A stretch of DNA of 25,195 nt, taken from contig JBGCFH010000356.1 in assembly GCA_045106825.1 (NCBI GenBank), positions 1-25,195 of the forward strand, read 5' to 3'. Numbering within the stretch: the first letter of the stretch is position 1; each line of letters opens with the position of its first letter. The notes beneath the pieces were generated by a model. That model saw only the letters and a program-made list of their open reading frames with translations, was not told the DNA's origin and did not search any database. The translations under genes were made by a program, and so were the position numbers. Of this stretch, positions 23,611 through 25,195 are shown piece by piece. The stretch is from CAWVWD01 sp045106825. GTDB lineage: Bacteria > Bacteroidota > Bacteroidia > Chitinophagales > Saprospiraceae.

Positions 23611-24645
23611 TTAAATCGCTGCACTAAACTGCTTCAAAAAGCGAACATCATTTTCAAACAATAAACGAATATCACTAATTCTGTATGCTAACATCGCTTG
23701 ACGTTCGATTCCCATTCCGAAAGCGAAACCAGAGTATTTTGTAGAATCTATACCACAGTTTTCTAAAACTTGTGGATCAACCATTCCACAACCCAAAACT
23801 TCTAACCAACCAGTTCCTTTCGTAATTCGATAATCTGTTTCATCATTCAAACCCCAGTAAACATCCATTTCAGCACTTGGCTCAGTAAATGGAAAATACG
23901 AAGGACGCAAACGAATCTTACTTGCTCCGTACATTTCTTTAGCGAAATAATTCAAGGTTTGTTTCAAGTCTGCAAAAGATACATTTTCATCAATGTATAA
24001 TCCTTCAACTTGATGAAATTGACAATGTGAACGAGCCGAAACTGTTTCATTTCTATAAACTCGACCTGGTGCAATAATACGAATCGGCGGTTGATTACGA
24101 GTCATCGTTCTGGCTTGAACAGAAGAAGTGTGCGTACGCAACAACATTTCCGTACTTTGACGTAAGTAAAATGTATCTTGCATATCTCTCGCAGGATGAT
24201 CTTCTGGCGTATTCATCGCTGTGAAGTTGTGCCAATCATCTTCAATTTCTCTTTCTTCTGCTACTGTAAAACCAATGCGACCAAAAATATCAACAATTTT
24301 ATTCATTACAATCGACACAGGATGACGATTCCCCAAAGGCATCGGTTCAGCAGGTGCAGTTAAATCTAACTCATTGGCTTGACTTTGCTCATTTGCTGAT
24401 TCTAACTCTTCTTTCAAAGTTTGAAAAGCGGCTTCACCAGCTTTTTTGACACTATTAACCAATTGCCCATAATCCCTTTTCATTTCATTTGGGATATTTC
24501 TCATTTCAGACATTAAGCCTTTGACCATGCCTTTTGCACCGATATATTTTATTCTAAATTGTTCTAAAGCTTCTGCATTTGTAGGTTTTGCTGCTTTGAT
24601 TTCCTCCAATACTGCTTTTGCTTTTTCAAATATTTCTGTTGCCAT
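23611..24645 (-). CDS. pheS: Phenylalanyl-tRNA synthetase alpha subunit
   Basis: The 344-residue subunit joins phenylalanine to tRNA-Phe as part of the alpha2beta2 enzyme. An N-terminal coiled-coil region (about 1-85) that reaches the tRNA is followed by the class II catalytic core. HPVSIVMNKIVDIFGRIGF, then FTAMNTPEDHPARDMQDTFYL, then motif 2 around FHQVEGLYIDENVSF and motif 3 GFAFGMGIERQAML are all characteristic. The length is normal. No pheT is adjacent within the window, which is common in Bacteroidota. A -7 box lies about 40 bp upstream. Confidence 0.97.
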   Translation of the reverse strand: MATEIFEKAKAVLEEIKAAKPTNAEALEQFRIKYIGAKGMVKGLMSEMRNIPNEMKRDYGQLVNSVKKAGEAAFQTLKEELESANEQSQANELDLTAPAEPMPLGNRHPVSIVMNKIVDIFGRIGFTVAEEREIEDDWHNFTAMNTPEDHPARDMQDTFYLRQSTEMLLRTHTSSVQARTMTRNQPPIRIIAPGRVYRNETVSARSHCQFHQVEGLYIDENVSFADLKQTLNYFAKEMYGASKIRLRPSYFPFTEPSAEMDVYWGLNDETDYRITKGTGWLEVLGCGMVDPQVLENCGIDSTKYSGFAFGMGIERQAMLAYRISDIRLLFENDVRFLKQFSAAI

Positions 24646-24682
24646 GATGTATTATTTTCAATCTTATTTCTATAACGAACTG

Positions 24683-24690
24683 CAAAAGTA
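24683..24690 (-). promoter_or_regulatory. -7 promoter box for pheS
   Basis: On the minus strand TACTTTTG matches TAnnTTTG exactly, 37 bases before the start codon. The -33 region is not clear. Confidence 0.5.
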
Positions 24691-24805
24691 AGATTTTTTA
24701 AGTAGGTTGACCTAATTTGATAATGAAAGATCATATGATGATGATATTTTTATTATTAATTTCTATTTTAAACCTCTAAAAAAAACTGATTCATAATTAA
24801 TGTAT

Positions 24806-24912
24806 CAATACTTTTCTTTCATTTTATCATAAATGGCTTTCGCCAATTCGTCTTTGGTTATTTTTTGATACTAATTTTTATCAATTTCACACAAAATCTG
24901 TAAGAGATAATC
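24806..24912 (-). pseudogene. Possible C-terminal gene remnant
   Basis: Read on the minus strand, this stretch translates as DYLLQILCEIDKN, one in-frame TAG (24871-24873 on the + strand), then YQKITKDELAKAIYDKMKEKY and a TGA stop. The charged helical end looks like a true protein C-terminus, but no start and no family are recognised. A decayed gene end is the likeliest reading; chance is possible. Confidence 0.35.
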
Positions 24913-25195
24913 TTAAAGTTAAAAATTTAATCAAACAAAAGTCTTATTTTTGTGAGACCATTCAACCTTAAATCATTCCAAAACCAATACGATTTTTCTA
25001 TACCAACAAAATAGCAGCTATTCTCGGTTTAAAATAATTCGTAATGTGTTTTGTTGTAATTAGTGATTTTTACGATAATCTGCAATCTAAATTAAGTAAG
25101 AATTCGACGGGCGATTTAAAATCGAATGTCGTCAACTTAAGCGATTGAACTTTTCTTCAAGAAAGGTCGGATGTAGTCACCTGATGACTTAAAGT

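Larger units (their letters stand above)
24646..25195. other. 550-bp region right of pheS, no intact gene
   Basis: Apart from the pheS promoter and a possible gene remnant at 24806-24912, I see no coding sequence. An exact TAnnTTTG match, TATTTTTG, on the + strand at 24945-24952 could drive something beyond the window. Near the right end, CGATTT/AAATCG-type palindromic sequence around 25105-25136 resembles an intergenic hairpin. Confidence 0.45.

Overview
The window is AT-rich DNA from a member of the Bacteroidota, most likely class Flavobacteriia. The support is a PorP/SprF-family protein linked to type IX secretion (T9SS), a PD40-OmpA lipoprotein-like gene, a one-polypeptide hybrid two-component system (HTCS), -7 boxes of the Bacteroidota type TAnnTTTG, and little Shine-Dalgarno sequence. 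I cannot assign a genus from this alone. No rRNA, tRNA, CRISPR array or intact transposase was seen.

Layout, left to right. (1) 1-4116: a long leader, then a porP/sprF-like gene and a large TPR-PD40-OmpA-DUF1573 fusion, separated by a perfect hairpin. (2) 4149-7813: DEDDh exonuclease, small membrane protein, cystathionine gamma-synthase-like PLP enzyme and a DUF445 membrane protein. (3) 8254-9307: a secreted SPOR-like protein and two tandem, related small membrane proteins. (4) 9565-13506: triosephosphate isomerase, PrmA with an unusual GC-rich in-frame insertion, an L7/L12-CTD-like repeat protein, a Fur-family regulator, a STAS protein and a MazG-like protein. (5) 13625-16937: a VOC protein, a secreted CAP protein, a DUF6992-like membrane protein and a MaoC-like hydratase. 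(6) 17177-23600: a MelB-type sugar symporter, a complete HTCS and then about 1 kb with no intact gene. (7) pheS and an unexplained right end.

The most interesting region is 22630-23600. It is not empty. Downstream of the HTCS lie three TGTCC-type half-sites phased at about 22 and 42 bp, then an exact TAnnTTTG promoter box. These are followed by the decayed 3' end of a gene encoding a type IX secretion C-terminal sorting domain, with four in-frame stops. A 183-bp MITE-like element interrupts that gene. It has 13-bp perfect terminal inverted repeats starting GTAA and an exact 8-bp target duplication, as expected for the IS66 family. Removing the element and one copy of the duplication restores the sorting-domain reading frame. 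I read this as the scar of a lost polysaccharide- or sugar-utilisation operon whose regulator (HTCS) and possibly transporter remain.

Several dispersed repeat families also run through the window: three long hairpins built of 9-bp TAGTTTAAG-like units (4689-4806, 6473-6573, 10321-10440), three copies of a CCTGACAGG palindrome, and two near-identical GAAA-loop terminators.
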